A DNA stretch of 64,000 bases from Rhizobium sullae (GTDB lineage: Bacteria; Pseudomonadota; Alphaproteobacteria; Rhizobiales; Rhizobiaceae). Under the pieces are notes generated by a model. That model ran no database searches. It was not told the origin of the DNA and saw nothing but the letters and a program-made list of their open reading frames with translations. Position numbers and translations under genes: made by a program. The stretch lies in NCBI RefSeq assembly GCF_025200715.1, contig NZ_CP104143.1:682001-746000 (forward strand). The letters run 5' to 3'. Below are positions 51,796 to 61,126 of the stretch, piece after piece (the stretch's first letter is position 1; every line of letters starts with the position of its first letter).

Positions 51796-53340
51796 GTGCA
51801 AGTATTGAGTGACATTGGCGGACGGGCGGCAGCCCTCGTGGACCGGGCAGCGGCAGGCTGGCTTTCCCGCACGGGAAGCGGCGAAGCTGTTGCCGAGCGA
51901 GAGCTTGCGATCCTGCGCCGACTCGTCTTCCTCTCCTCCGCAGCGTTGGTTGCCGCGCCGGCCGGCCTCTCCTTCGTCACCAGCCCGGCCGTTGCTCTGC
52001 CCGCAGGTGTCGCGACCGTCTGCGCCGCCTTCCTTTTTTCCGCGGTCGGCAGCATCGCGCTTGCGCGTCAGGGCGCCGCCGCGGCAACCGTCGTCGCAGC
52101 GCCCGCCGAAGACTTCTTCCTGGAAACCAGCGCCGGTCTCGTCCTCTTCCTCGATCCGCAGGGGAGCGTCACCACCGCCGGCGGCCGCGACTGCCGCGAA
52201 TTCCTCGCCTGGATGCGCGATCCGAAGGGCAGGGGCTTCATCGAGCAGGTGCATGTCTCCGACCGTATCCTCTTCCTGCAGGCGCTCGACGGCTTGCGCC
52301 AGGGCGAGGAGAGCGCCAGCGTCGACCTTCGCCTCGACCGTCCCTGCGTCTTCCGCGATCTCCGCCAGTTCGCGCATCTGAGAATGGACATGACGGCGCG
52401 GCGCGATCAGGACGGCGAGCTCCTGGCCGTCGTCGCCCAGCTCCGCGACGTCTCGGTCGAACAGCAGCTGCGCATGGAAGCCCGGAGCCGGGCTGACGAC
52501 GCCGAATCGGCCAACGACGCCAAGTCGCGCTTCCTCGCCGCCGTCAGCCACGAGCTGCGCACGCCGCTGAACGCTATCCTCGGCTTCTCCGATATCCTGC
52601 TCGGCGAATATTTCGGCAAGTTCGACAATGAGCGGCAGCGCGAATACGTGACCCTGGTGCGCGAATCCGGGGCGCACCTGCTCTCCGTCGTCAACACCAT
52701 GCTCGACATGAGTAAGATCGAGGCCGGCCGCTACGAACTGCTGCTAGAACCTTTCGATATCGGCGCCTCGATCCGCTCCTGCGAGGCGATGCTTTCGCTG
52801 CAGGCCAAGGGCAAGGGCGTGACGCTGACGAGCCGCATCCAGCGCGGCCTGGACGAGGTCGTTGCCGACCAGCGCGCCGTCCAGCAGATACTCATCAATC
52901 TCGTCGGCAATGCCGTGAAGTTCACCGATGCGGGCGGCGCCGTCACCGTCGACGCGGCGGTGCGGGACGGCATTCTGCAGATCAGCGTCAGTGACACCGG
53001 CATCGGCATTCCCGCCGACAGGCTCGCAACGCTCGGCCAACCCTTCATGCAGGTGCAGAACGATTATACGCGTCATTATGAAGGCACGGGCCTCGGCCTG
53101 TCGCTGGTCAAGGGCCTCGTGGCGCTACATGGCGGCCACTTCGCGATCGCCAGCGTCCCCGGCGAAGGCACGATCATCACCATTTCGATCGCAGCGGATG
53201 GCTCCGGGGCCGATGCCGCACATGCGGCAAAGGACGGGGCCGCCACCGATTTCCCGCCGCGCCTGAAGGCTGCGGCGACCAATGTTGCCGGACTGGAAGA
53301 GGGGCTTTTCGATGGCCGCGCGCAAGCGAAAATCGCCTAA
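51796..53340 (+). CDS. divJ: DivJ-like sensor histidine kinase
   Basis: A 514-residue membrane kinase (starting at GTG 51796). Two spans (about 44-60 and 67-88), then a PAS-like domain and the kinase core: H box FLAAVSHELRTPLNAILGFS, N box ILINLVGNAVKFTDAGG, G boxes SVSDTGIGIPADRLATLG and YEGTGLGLSLVKGLVALHGG. In S. meliloti I recall SMc00059 next to mucR as DivJ, which phosphorylates DivK in polar cell-cycle control; this gene fits by order and domains. Upstream ATG at 51616 would add a non-kinase-like leader. It overlaps the next gene by 29 bases. Confidence 0.65.
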   Translation: MQVLSDIGGRAAALVDRAAAGWLSRTGSGEAVAERELAILRRLVFLSSAALVAAPAGLSFVTSPAVALPAGVATVCAAFLFSAVGSIALARQGAAAATVVAAPAEDFFLETSAGLVLFLDPQGSVTTAGGRDCREFLAWMRDPKGRGFIEQVHVSDRILFLQALDGLRQGEESASVDLRLDRPCVFRDLRQFAHLRMDMTARRDQDGELLAVVAQLRDVSVEQQLRMEARSRADDAESANDAKSRFLAAVSHELRTPLNAILGFSDILLGEYFGKFDNERQREYVTLVRESGAHLLSVVNTMLDMSKIEAGRYELLLEPFDIGASIRSCEAMLSLQAKGKGVTLTSRIQRGLDEVVADQRAVQQILINLVGNAVKFTDAGGAVTVDAAVRDGILQISVSDTGIGIPADRLATLGQPFMQVQNDYTRHYEGTGLGLSLVKGLVALHGGHFAIASVPGEGTIITISIAADGSGADAAHAAKDGAATDFPPRLKAAATNVAGLEEGLFDGRAQAKIA

Positions 53341-54241
53341 GGGAAGGAGAGGCCGGCAGCAGCCGGGTCTGCTTCTGACAGGGGCTGCCGCCTTAGGCGG
53401 CGTGGGCATGACGGGTGCATCGGCGCTCGGCGGCGTCATTGCGCGCAATCCGTCGGTGGCAGGCGGCACCACCGCCTTCATCGTCATCTTCAGCTTCGTC
53501 GCCGCCAACGCGCTCTGGTATCAGCCGGGCACGCATCCGCACCCCTTCTTCCGCACCCGCGATGTGCTCTCGCCGTTCTCGATCGGCCGTCCAACCGTCG
53601 AAGAACCGCACCCGAACGAGGTCACGACCTTCAAGATCGAGCGTCCGGGCGACGAGGGCGCTGCCGCGACCACCAATGCGACGCCGCCGGCCGCCGCAAC
53701 CGGAGAACAGCCAAGTCAGCTCGTCATGGACATCCAGCAGGAGCTCATCCGCCGCGGCCTCTACAACGGCACGGCCGACGGCATCATCGGCCCGCGCACC
53801 ACCGCCGCTATCTTGTTCTTCGAGGAAACCGTCGGCATGCCGCAAAGCGGCAATGCGACGCCCGACGTGCTTGCAGCCCTCAGGACCGATTCCATCGGCC
53901 CCTTAACCGTTCCCGCCGAGAAGCCGCGTGAGGACGTGACCTCGAAAGCCTCGGCCGAAGACCCGGTCGCGGCCGCCATCCGCAGTGCCGAAAAGCAGAT
54001 CAAGACCGCGCCGGCCGCCCCGAAGCAGGTGCCGCCGCCCGAACTCACCAATGCCGACCTGGTGCTGAAGATCCAGAAGGGCCTCTCCAACATGGCCTAC
54101 GCCAATGTCGGCGTCGACGGCGTGGCCGGCGAACAAACCCGCACCGCCATCCGCCGCTTCCAGAAGCACTATAACCTGCCCGAAACCGGCGAGCCCAACG
54201 AGGCGGTGCTGAAGAAGCTCAAGGAGATTGGGGCGATTTGA
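53312..54241 (+). CDS. Peptidoglycan-binding domain protein, membrane-anchored
   Basis: A 309-residue protein with a basic N-terminus, a glycine-rich stretch and one span (FIVIFSFVAANALWYQ), then two PG_binding_1 modules: VMDIQQELIRRGLYNGTADG (about 140-200) and LVLKIQKGLSNMAYANVGVD (about 245-305), each with the helix-turn-helix that holds the peptidoglycan stem. It would sit in the inner membrane and reach the wall. The ATG at 53312 lies inside the end of the kinase gene, so the two are co-transcribed, hinting at a link between cell-cycle signalling and the wall (inference). Confidence 0.85.
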   Translation: MAARKRKSPKGRRGRQQPGLLLTGAAALGGVGMTGASALGGVIARNPSVAGGTTAFIVIFSFVAANALWYQPGTHPHPFFRTRDVLSPFSIGRPTVEEPHPNEVTTFKIERPGDEGAAATTNATPPAAATGEQPSQLVMDIQQELIRRGLYNGTADGIIGPRTTAAILFFEETVGMPQSGNATPDVLAALRTDSIGPLTVPAEKPREDVTSKASAEDPVAAAIRSAEKQIKTAPAAPKQVPPPELTNADLVLKIQKGLSNMAYANVGVDGVAGEQTRTAIRRFQKHYNLPETGEPNEAVLKKLKEIGAI

Positions 54242-54313
54242 GGCTGGGTGAGGGCGGTTCGGCGCCAAGGGCGGCCTTAGTCGTTAGCCAATCCGTCGCC
54301 GACGCGGACCAAA

Positions 54314-55207
54314 TCACTTCGGATACCGCAGGGCCTCCACTACCAGTGCGAAGGCCGGCGAGTGTTGGCGGCGGCTCGGATAATAGAGGTGGTAACCCGG
54401 GAAGGGTGGGCACCAGTCGGACAGCACGCGGACGAGCCGGCCGTCGGCGATATAGTCTCGCGCATGGTCTTCGAGCATGTAGGCAAGGCCGAATCCGTTC
54501 ATTGCTGCCCGCAGCCTTAGCCGACCGCTGTTGAAGACGAGACGGCCTTCGACGCGAACGTTCAGCTCGCGGCCGTCCTTCTCGAATTCCCAGATGGAAA
54601 GGCCTTTCGAAGTCGGCAGCCGGATGTTTATGCATTCATGCGCCGTGAGATCCTGCGGCGTGGCTGGAGGCGGACGCCGGGCGAAGTAGGACGGCGAACC
54701 AACCACTGCCATGCGCATATCAGGCGCGATCGGCACAGAGATCATGTCCTTCGCCACCTGCTCGCCGAGCCGTATGCCCGCGTCGTAACGGTCTGCAACA
54801 ATGTCGACAAGCGACGGATCGGACGTAATCTCGATCCGTATATCGGGATATTCCTGCAACAGGCCTTCCAAGGCAGGCCAGACGATTGTTTCCGCGGCGT
54901 GTTCATTCGTTGTGATCCGAATGGTACCGGCGGGCTTATCCCGCAAGTCGTGCAAGCGCGCCAGCTCCGCCTCGATTTCCTGAAACCGCGGCGCGAGTGT
55001 CTGCAGAAGGCGTTCTCCGATCTCCGTCGGGGAAACGTTGCGTGTCGTGCGCGCCAGCAAGCGCATGCCGAGCCGATCTTCAAGGTTGCGGATCGTCTGG
55101 CTGAGCGCGGACGGCGAGACACCCAGCTTGATCGCTGCCCTCGTGAAACTTTGCTCCCGAGCGACCGCCACAAAGGCCGCTAGCGAGTCATAACCGCCGT
55201 TTTCCAT
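54314..55207 (-). CDS. LysR family transcriptional regulator
   Basis: A 297-residue LysR protein with the winged HTH DSLAAFVAVAREQSFTRAAI, KLGVSPSALSQTIRNLEDRL and an effector domain starting GTIRITTNEHAAETI. It belongs to the CrgA/PA0477-like subgroup typical of dehydrogenase or esterase control. It diverges from the carboxylesterase gene at 55339 across 131 bases, and probably regulates it. Effector unknown. Confidence 0.9.
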   Translation of the reverse strand: MENGGYDSLAAFVAVAREQSFTRAAIKLGVSPSALSQTIRNLEDRLGMRLLARTTRNVSPTEIGERLLQTLAPRFQEIEAELARLHDLRDKPAGTIRITTNEHAAETIVWPALEGLLQEYPDIRIEITSDPSLVDIVADRYDAGIRLGEQVAKDMISVPIAPDMRMAVVGSPSYFARRPPPATPQDLTAHECINIRLPTSKGLSIWEFEKDGRELNVRVEGRLVFNSGRLRLRAAMNGFGLAYMLEDHARDYIADGRLVRVLSDWCPPFPGYHLYYPSRRQHSPAFALVVEALRYPK

Positions 55208-55338
55208 TGTTTAGAATTCCTAACAAGTTCATGCCGATTGCAGGATCTAATCAACGTATATCGAAGGCTCTACTTTCGGGACAAGCGGAATATCCATGTC
55301 CGGACATTCGGGCAGAAAGCTTCGTCACGGAGGACGCC

Positions 55339-57009
55339 ATGAATTTGAACTCCCTTCCTCACCCGAGCAGACGCCAGTTCCTTTCCGCCGCGGCGGCGGC
55401 CCTTGGATCGCCGGCCCTGTTTGCCGCGGGCCGCGCGAAAGCCGCCGAACCGGCAGCTATAAGGATCGCGAATGGCATATTGCGCGGTGTGCATGACAAC
55501 GGGGTCTTCAGTTTCAAAGGCGTTTCATACGCCGCCAACACGTCCGGAGCCAACCGGTTCAAGGCCCCGCAGCCGGTACCGAACTGGAGCGGTGAATTTG
55601 ATGCAACACGCTATGGCGCGCTCAGCCCGCAAGTGCGAACGACTGTGGGCGAGGGCCCGATGTTCGAATGGTATGACCAGAACGAGCCGCTCGGCGAGAA
55701 CTGCTGCGTTTTGAATGTCTTCACGCCCGGCCTCGACGCAGGCGCGCGCAGGCCGGTGATGTTCTACATTCACGGTGGCGGCTACATCAACGGGGGCGGT
55801 GGCGGTGCAGGCCTTGACGGCACGAACCTTGCCAATTTCGGGGATGTCATCGTCGTGACGATCAACCACCGGCTGAATGTCTTCGGCTACACCAATCTCT
55901 CCCACCTGGATGGCGAGAGCTTCGGGGACGCGGCCAATGCCGGCCATCTCGACATCGTCGCGGCCTTGAAGTGGGTGCGGGACAATATCAGCGTCTTTGG
56001 AGGCGATCCCGGCAACGTGACCGTTTTCGGGCAGTCAGGCGGCGGATCGAAAATCATGATCCTTCTCTCGATGCCGGAGGCCCGGGGTCTCTTCCACCGC
56101 GCGATCAGCATGAGCGGCGCGGCTGGCCTCATTGTCGACGAGGCTTCGATGATGGAGCCTTATGTCAACGCGTTGGTCTCGCAACTCGGTCTCGGCAGGG
56201 ACAACCTTTCGGCCATCCAGGATGTCCCGTTCGGAACCCTGCTCGAAGCACGGACCCGGGCCGTGTCCAAGTCGGGCCTCGAAGGGGCGCGGCCCGTGAT
56301 CGACGGCCGGCACATCGTTACGCGGCCCATGAGCCCGGATGGCCTGGCGATGCATGCGAAGGTGCCGCTGCTGCTGGGGTCGACCAAAACCGAATCCACC
56401 CTGTTCTTCATGAGCGACATGCGCAATTTCGAGCTGACCGAATCGCAGATGCGTGAGCGGATGCGCAAGGTCTTCAATGTCGATGACGCGAAGATCGGCG
56501 CGATCATGTCGGCCTACCGTAGGACCGATCCGGACATGACGCCGTCGGACATCCTGGTCGCGGTCGCGTCCGACGTGCAGTTCCGACTGCCGCTTACGAC
56601 CGCAGCCGAGACGAAGTCGGGCGTCGAGGGGCAGTCCCCCGTTTACATGTACAGCTTCAACTGGGCGATTCCGTTCCAGGGCGGCGTCCTCGGGTCACCA
56701 CACGCGGTCGACATTCCCTTCGCATTCGGAAACGTCGACAAGGCTGGCGCGATGGCCGGACCGGGCGCCGCACCGATTGAGACCTCCCTCAACATGATGG
56801 CGGCCTTCGTCAGTTTCGCCCGCTCCGGCAATCCCAACAACGCCCGGATGCCGGAATGGCGTCCCTACGACAGCAAGACGCGTACGACGATGCTGGTCAA
56901 TGCCACCTGCGAGGCCGCGAACGATTACCGGGGCTCGGCGCGGCTTGCTGTCGCGGATTTGAAAATCGACCCGTTCAACCGCGCGGCGCTTTATCGCTAC
57001 GAGGCGTGA
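55339..57009 (+). CDS. Type B carboxylesterase, Tat-exported
   Basis: A 556-residue alpha/beta hydrolase of the carboxylesterase B family. A Tat signal (PSRRQFLSAAAAALGSPALF) leads to an ANGILRGVHDNGVFSFKGVS start. The oxyanion region is MFYIHGGGYINGGG, the nucleophile GDPGNVTVFGQSGGGSKIM, and the histidine lies in LGSPHAVDIPFAFGN. It would hydrolyse esters in the periplasm. GGAGGACGCC precedes the ATG at 55339. It diverges from the LysR gene. Confidence 0.9.
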   Translation: MNLNSLPHPSRRQFLSAAAAALGSPALFAAGRAKAAEPAAIRIANGILRGVHDNGVFSFKGVSYAANTSGANRFKAPQPVPNWSGEFDATRYGALSPQVRTTVGEGPMFEWYDQNEPLGENCCVLNVFTPGLDAGARRPVMFYIHGGGYINGGGGGAGLDGTNLANFGDVIVVTINHRLNVFGYTNLSHLDGESFGDAANAGHLDIVAALKWVRDNISVFGGDPGNVTVFGQSGGGSKIMILLSMPEARGLFHRAISMSGAAGLIVDEASMMEPYVNALVSQLGLGRDNLSAIQDVPFGTLLEARTRAVSKSGLEGARPVIDGRHIVTRPMSPDGLAMHAKVPLLLGSTKTESTLFFMSDMRNFELTESQMRERMRKVFNVDDAKIGAIMSAYRRTDPDMTPSDILVAVASDVQFRLPLTTAAETKSGVEGQSPVYMYSFNWAIPFQGGVLGSPHAVDIPFAFGNVDKAGAMAGPGAAPIETSLNMMAAFVSFARSGNPNNARMPEWRPYDSKTRTTMLVNATCEAANDYRGSARLAVADLKIDPFNRAALYRYEA

Positions 57010-57066
57010 CGCCTCGACCCGCTTGCCGGCCTTTGAATGATCACCCCGTCATGCTACACCGCGCGC

Positions 57067-57606
57067 ATGATCGATCACGCAGGCGAAGTTCTGATCCTGA
57101 CCGGTGCGCCCGGATCGGGAAAGACCACCACGGCACAGGCGCTCGCAAATCAGCCCGGCTCGTCCAAGGTGCATCTCCACTCCGACGATTTCTGGTGTTT
57201 CATCAAGAACGGCGTAATCGCGCCCTATCTGCCGGAAGCGCGTGAGCAGAACAGGATCGTGATCGATGTACTTGCTAAGGCGGCCGAAGGCTATGCCAGA
57301 GGCGGCTATTACGTCATCCTCGACGGCATCGTCGGGCCCTGGTTCCTGGCGCCCTTCAGGGCGCTTTCCGTACCGCTTCACTACGTCGTCCTGCGTCCAG
57401 CGCTCGACGACGCGATCCGGCGCTGCAAGGCGCGCGGCGGTGATACGCTGGCCGATCCCGGGCCGATTGCAGAGCTGCACCAGCAGCTCTCCTTGCTGGG
57501 GGAGCTGGAACGGCACGTTCTTCCGGTAGAGGGGCTGAGCCGCGAGGACGTGCTGCGCCAGGTGATCGGCGTGGTGGAGAGCGGAGAATTCCGCCTGGCG
57601 CCCTGA
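57067..57606 (+). CDS. P-loop kinase/ATPase, zeta-toxin or phosphotransferase-like
   Basis: A 179-residue P-loop protein. Walker A is ILTGAPGSGKTTTAQALANQ, followed by KVHLHSDDFWCFIKNGVIAP with an acidic pair, YYVILDGIVGPWFLAPFRAL, and LRPALDDAIRRCKARGGDTL, an arginine-rich lid. The SDDFW pattern resembles small-molecule kinases (gluconate, chloramphenicol phosphotransferase types). No antitoxin gene is adjacent, so a zeta toxin is unlikely. It follows the esterase on the same strand after 57 bases. Confidence 0.75.
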   Translation: MIDHAGEVLILTGAPGSGKTTTAQALANQPGSSKVHLHSDDFWCFIKNGVIAPYLPEAREQNRIVIDVLAKAAEGYARGGYYVILDGIVGPWFLAPFRALSVPLHYVVLRPALDDAIRRCKARGGDTLADPGPIAELHQQLSLLGELERHVLPVEGLSREDVLRQVIGVVESGEFRLAP

Positions 57607-57613
57607 GCCGGAC

Positions 57614-58543
57614 TTAGCTTGATACGGCCGTACCCCTGCCATTCTCATTCTCGCTGGCTCCGGCAGCACTCAATCGCTCCGCCGCAAGCTCGATGAATGC
57701 CTTGACCGCAGGCGAAAGGTGCCGGCTGCTCGGGTAGACGGCATAAAGGCCGCCGGCCCGCGTCGTGTAATCGCCGAGAACGCGGCAGAGCCGCCCGTCC
57801 GTGATGGACGCTTCGGCCATCCTGTAGGGCAGCTGGGCGATGCCGTAGCCAGCAATCGCCGCGGCAATCACCGCCTGCATTTCATTGGCGGCGAAGCGTC
57901 CGGACACCATGACGCTTTCCTCGCCATGCGGCCCCTGCAAAACCCAGTGCGCATTGGTCGTCGACGGGCCTGCGATGACGCAGTGGTGGAAAGCAAGGTC
58001 CGCCGGCGCTTCCGGCACGCCAAGGCGCGCCAGATAGTCCGGGCTGGCGCACAGGATACGATGCGTCGAGCCGAGCTTGCGGGCGATCAGCGTCGAGTCC
58101 GGGAGGATGCCGGTGCGGAAGGCGAGATCGATGCTGTCCTCGACGAGATTGAGCCTGTCGTCGGTCAGGCGCAGTTCGACCATGGTTTTCGGATACATCG
58201 CAAGGAAGCCGGACACCGTGCCGGAGAGGAAGCTGCCGAAGCCGACGGGCGCGGATATCCGGATCGTTCCCGATGGCTCCGCCCGCGCTTCCGCAAGGCG
58301 CAGGTTCGCATCCTCGATCGTCCGCAGCGCCTGGCTGCTCCGCTCGTAGTAGAGACGTCCCGCATCCGTCACGCTGAGGCTGCGCGTCGTACGCTGGAGG
58401 AGACGGATGCCCAGCTCGCGCTCGAGCGTGGCAATGCGGCGGCTGACCGTGGTCTTGGGCATGCCGAGCAGGCGCGCGGCGCCGGTGAAACTGCCGGCTT
58501 CGACGACGCGGGCAAACACCAGGATATCGTTGAGATCGAGCAT
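57614..58543 (-). CDS. LysR family transcriptional regulator
   Basis: A 309-residue LysR regulator. The HTH is DILVFARVVEAGSFTGAARL, LGMPKTTVSRRIATLERELG; the effector domain begins GTIRISAPVGFGSFLSGTV. The subgroup (CrgA-like) often controls a neighbouring NAD(P)H enzyme. It diverges from the NmrA-like gene at 58643 with 99 bases between them and probably regulates it, sensing a quinone or aromatic (inference). Confidence 0.9.
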   Translation of the reverse strand: MLDLNDILVFARVVEAGSFTGAARLLGMPKTTVSRRIATLERELGIRLLQRTTRSLSVTDAGRLYYERSSQALRTIEDANLRLAEARAEPSGTIRISAPVGFGSFLSGTVSGFLAMYPKTMVELRLTDDRLNLVEDSIDLAFRTGILPDSTLIARKLGSTHRILCASPDYLARLGVPEAPADLAFHHCVIAGPSTTNAHWVLQGPHGEESVMVSGRFAANEMQAVIAAAIAGYGIAQLPYRMAEASITDGRLCRVLGDYTTRAGGLYAVYPSSRHLSPAVKAFIELAAERLSAAGASENENGRGTAVSS

Positions 58544-58642
58544 TGTGCCACCTTTGGGACGATGTTTTCCAATTGTAGGCCATTATGGATCAATGTGACA
58601 GACACTAACTTTGCTCGATCGGAAACGAAAAGGAGCAGACAC

Positions 58643-59530
58643 ATGAACAACAAACGAAGCGTTCTGGTTACCGGCGCCACCGGCCAGCAGGGAGGCGCGG
58701 TTGCGCACGCACTCCTTTCGAGAGGACATCGCGTCAAGGCGCTGACCCGCAGGGCGGACAGCGATGTGGCGCGGCGGCTGGCATCGGCCGGTGCTGAGAT
58801 CGTGGTGGGCGATCTCGGCGATGCCGCCTCGATCGTGAAGGCTGCAAGCGGCGTCGACACCATGTTCCTGATGGGCAACAGCTACGAGGCCGGGGTGGAG
58901 GAGGAGACCCGCCAGGGCATCATTGCCGCCGATGCGGCGAAGGCCGCCGGCATAGGGCATCTGATCTATTCGTCCGTTGCCGATGCTGACAAGAAGACAG
59001 GCATCCCGCATTTCGAAAGCAAGTATCTCGTCGAAAAACATGTGGCCGGGCTCGGCATTCCCTACACGATCAGCGCGCCGGTCGCCTTCATGGAGAATTT
59101 CGTCGCGCCGTGGTCGATCGGCGCGCTCGGCCAGGGAACGCACGCTTTCGCGATGCCGCCCAAGCGCGTCCTTCAATTGGTCGCCCTGGCGGACATCGGG
59201 GCTTTCGTCGCGGCCCTGGTCGAGCGGCGCGAGGAGGTGTTCGGCAAGCGTTTCGATTTCGCCGGTGACGAATTGTCCGGCGAGGCGCAGGCGAAAATCC
59301 TCTCGCAAGCCATCGGCCGTCCGATCAGCTATCAGGAAATCCCGATCGCCGTCGCCCGCCAGCAAAGCGAGGATGTTGCACTCATGTTCGAGTGGTTTGA
59401 CAAGGCCGGATACGACGCCAACATCGCCGCCTTGCGTAAGGATTTTCCCGAGGTCCGCTGGCACGGTTTTGCCGATTGGGCGCGCGAGTTCGACTGGAGT
59501 GTCCTTGAACGGACGCCCGCTGCCCGCTGA
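58643..59530 (+). CDS. NmrA/SDR-like NAD(P)-binding protein
   Basis: A 295-residue Rossmann protein of the NmrA-like atypical SDR family. The nucleotide-binding loop is VLVTGATGQQGGAVAHALLS, followed by VKALTRRADSDVARRLASAG and GDLGDAASIVKAASGVDTM, with YSSVADADKKTGIPHFESKY (substrate site). Such proteins reduce quinones or sense NADP. AAAAGGAGC precedes the ATG. It diverges from a LysR gene and ends at a strong hairpin. Confidence 0.87.
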   Translation: MNNKRSVLVTGATGQQGGAVAHALLSRGHRVKALTRRADSDVARRLASAGAEIVVGDLGDAASIVKAASGVDTMFLMGNSYEAGVEEETRQGIIAADAAKAAGIGHLIYSSVADADKKTGIPHFESKYLVEKHVAGLGIPYTISAPVAFMENFVAPWSIGALGQGTHAFAMPPKRVLQLVALADIGAFVAALVERREEVFGKRFDFAGDELSGEAQAKILSQAIGRPISYQEIPIAVARQQSEDVALMFEWFDKAGYDANIAALRKDFPEVRWHGFADWAREFDWSVLERTPAAR

Positions 59531-59551
59531 GTTCTCCTAGACATCGCCGGG

Positions 59552-59591
59552 CGATGCCGGTTGCAACAGCAACCGGCATCGTTCGTTTCCG
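59552..59591 (+). terminator. Terminator after NmrA-like gene
   Basis: GATGCCGGTTGC and GCAACCGGCATC arms around AACA, followed by CGTTCGTTTCC. The tail is only moderately T-rich, so it may be a weak terminator. Confidence 0.65.
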
Positions 59592-59620
59592 TCGCGGGCC
59601 ATTTGCGGTATATTAACTAG

Positions 59621-59854
59621 ATGGAACGCCGGTACGCCAAATGGATCGCAACGCTATTGCTTGTGGCTGCAGGGAGCATCGCCGCGGCGCACCCGGACTC
59701 GCGCTGCACCTGCCGCAACCGCGACGGCATGAAGTACGAGCTTGGCGAGATCGCCTGCATCAGGGTGGGTGGGGCGTCCTATCTCGCACGCTGTGAAATG
59801 GAGCTGAACGTCACGACCTGGCGGAAACTGCGCGACGGCTGCCCGACGGCCTGA
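59621..59854 (+). CDS. Small secreted cysteine-containing protein
   Basis: A 77-residue protein with a signal peptide (WIATLLLVAAGSIAAAHP) and five cysteines in the short mature part (SRCTCRNRDG, EIACIRVGG, ARCEMELNVT and DGCPTA), which would form disulfides in the periplasm. No named family is recognised, though similar small proteins occur in rhizobia. The start ATG at 59621 has no clear ribosome site. It is alone. Confidence 0.7.
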   Translation: MERRYAKWIATLLLVAAGSIAAAHPDSRCTCRNRDGMKYELGEIACIRVGGASYLARCEMELNVTTWRKLRDGCPTA

Positions 59855-59922
59855 GCCGCGGCGGCGGATATCCGATCAGTCAAAAGCCGGCCCAACCGGA
59901 CCGGCTTCGGGATCCGTAGCGG

Positions 59923-60888
59923 TTACCTGATCACCGGCTCGCCGTGATAACGGCGCTTTGACGGCTTCGATACGCCGAATCCCACTTCCATCATCAGGCG
60001 CGGCGTATGCTTCGCGAGCGTTCCCATATGGAAGCCGAAGGGGTCCTCGACGAAGCCGGTGCCCGCCTTTCCGGTCAGCGTGACGGCGCTCTCCTTGCCG
60101 TAGAAGTTCAGCACGTCGTCGGCCGAATGCCCGACGAGCAGCGTCAGTTGGTGCTTCATCCGGCGGCGGTTATGGCTGCCGCGAACATAAACATGCGGAC
60201 CGGCATCCGCATCGACGTCGGAGAGGTAGAAGAAGAACTTCAGCATCCGCCAGTCGTCGAGATCGAAGTGAAATTTGAACGAGGCGCGGCTGAGATCGGC
60301 TTCCGAGGCGGATTTCGTCGGGAAGCTCCACCATGTCCGCGTGGTGATCAATTTCGCCTCGCCGCCGAGATAGCGCCGGGCGATATCGAGGAGAAGGGGG
60401 TCTTGCTGCACGGCGACCGCCGCCTCGCATTGCAGAACCCGTTCGAAGTGATGGCCGCTCAGGATGGTGCGCCCGAAGCGGCGTTCCGCTTCGGCATGCT
60501 CTCCGGCGAGAAACTCGAGCTTGCGCTCGAAATTGCCAAAACACGGCGTCTCGTGCCCAAAGCGGGCGATCTCCTCCTGGACGTCCGCCGGCAGCGTGAG
60601 GCCTGTGAAGATGCCCGTTCGTCGCAATTCCGCGGCCGCTTCATCCGCCCTGATGTCGCCGAACATCGACGGTGCTACTGTTGCCGAAGACGGAACACGT
60701 CGGGCGGTGAGCCAATGTGCCCGGCGGAACGGCATCGTGCGGGCGAGCAGGAACATCGGCAGCCAGGCGGGATTTTCCTTGAGATCGGTTAAATAGGTTG
60801 GCACGCGAGCCGCCATGCGGCGAAGGGGCCCGCCGGTGCGGGCAATGGCTTCGAGGTCTTTCGGCTTGGATTTGGGCGTATCAAGCAT
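59923..60888 (-). CDS. Phytanoyl-CoA dioxygenase-like (2OG/Fe(II)) protein
   Basis: A 321-residue protein. The iron-binding HxD is in FKFHFDLDDWRMLKFFFYLS (about residue 208), with AGPHVYVRGSHNRRRMKHQL following and a distal His in EDPFGFHMGTLAKHTPRLM, the PhyH layout of a non-haem iron, 2-oxoglutarate-using oxygenase. The N-terminal 90 residues are less conserved. Substrate unknown; such proteins can act on lipids or peptides. It stands alone, ending near the small secreted protein gene. Confidence 0.78.
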   Translation of the reverse strand: MLDTPKSKPKDLEAIARTGGPLRRMAARVPTYLTDLKENPAWLPMFLLARTMPFRRAHWLTARRVPSSATVAPSMFGDIRADEAAAELRRTGIFTGLTLPADVQEEIARFGHETPCFGNFERKLEFLAGEHAEAERRFGRTILSGHHFERVLQCEAAVAVQQDPLLLDIARRYLGGEAKLITTRTWWSFPTKSASEADLSRASFKFHFDLDDWRMLKFFFYLSDVDADAGPHVYVRGSHNRRRMKHQLTLLVGHSADDVLNFYGKESAVTLTGKAGTGFVEDPFGFHMGTLAKHTPRLMMEVGFGVSKPSKRRYHGEPVIR

Positions 60889-61126
60889 CTGACATCCTTA
60901 TTCGAACGGTTTCCCATGAAGTTTTCCCCGCGGCACCCGAGCTTACGCTAGACGGATTTGGGTCATGATGCAATGCAACATGGCAATTGCAGTCTGTGCT
61001 ATGTTTTATAACCAATTGAATAAGTTAACGAATTTCGGACGCTGAGTCTCGGAAAACAGCGATGTTGCCCACTATGCATGTGGCAACATGAGGGCAGCGT
61101 GCCGATTTCGAAGCCGGTTGGAGCGC

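Noticed and set aside
57067..57606. Zeta-toxin of a toxin-antitoxin pair
   Set aside because: No epsilon-like antitoxin gene adjacent, and the sequence fits small-molecule kinases equally well.
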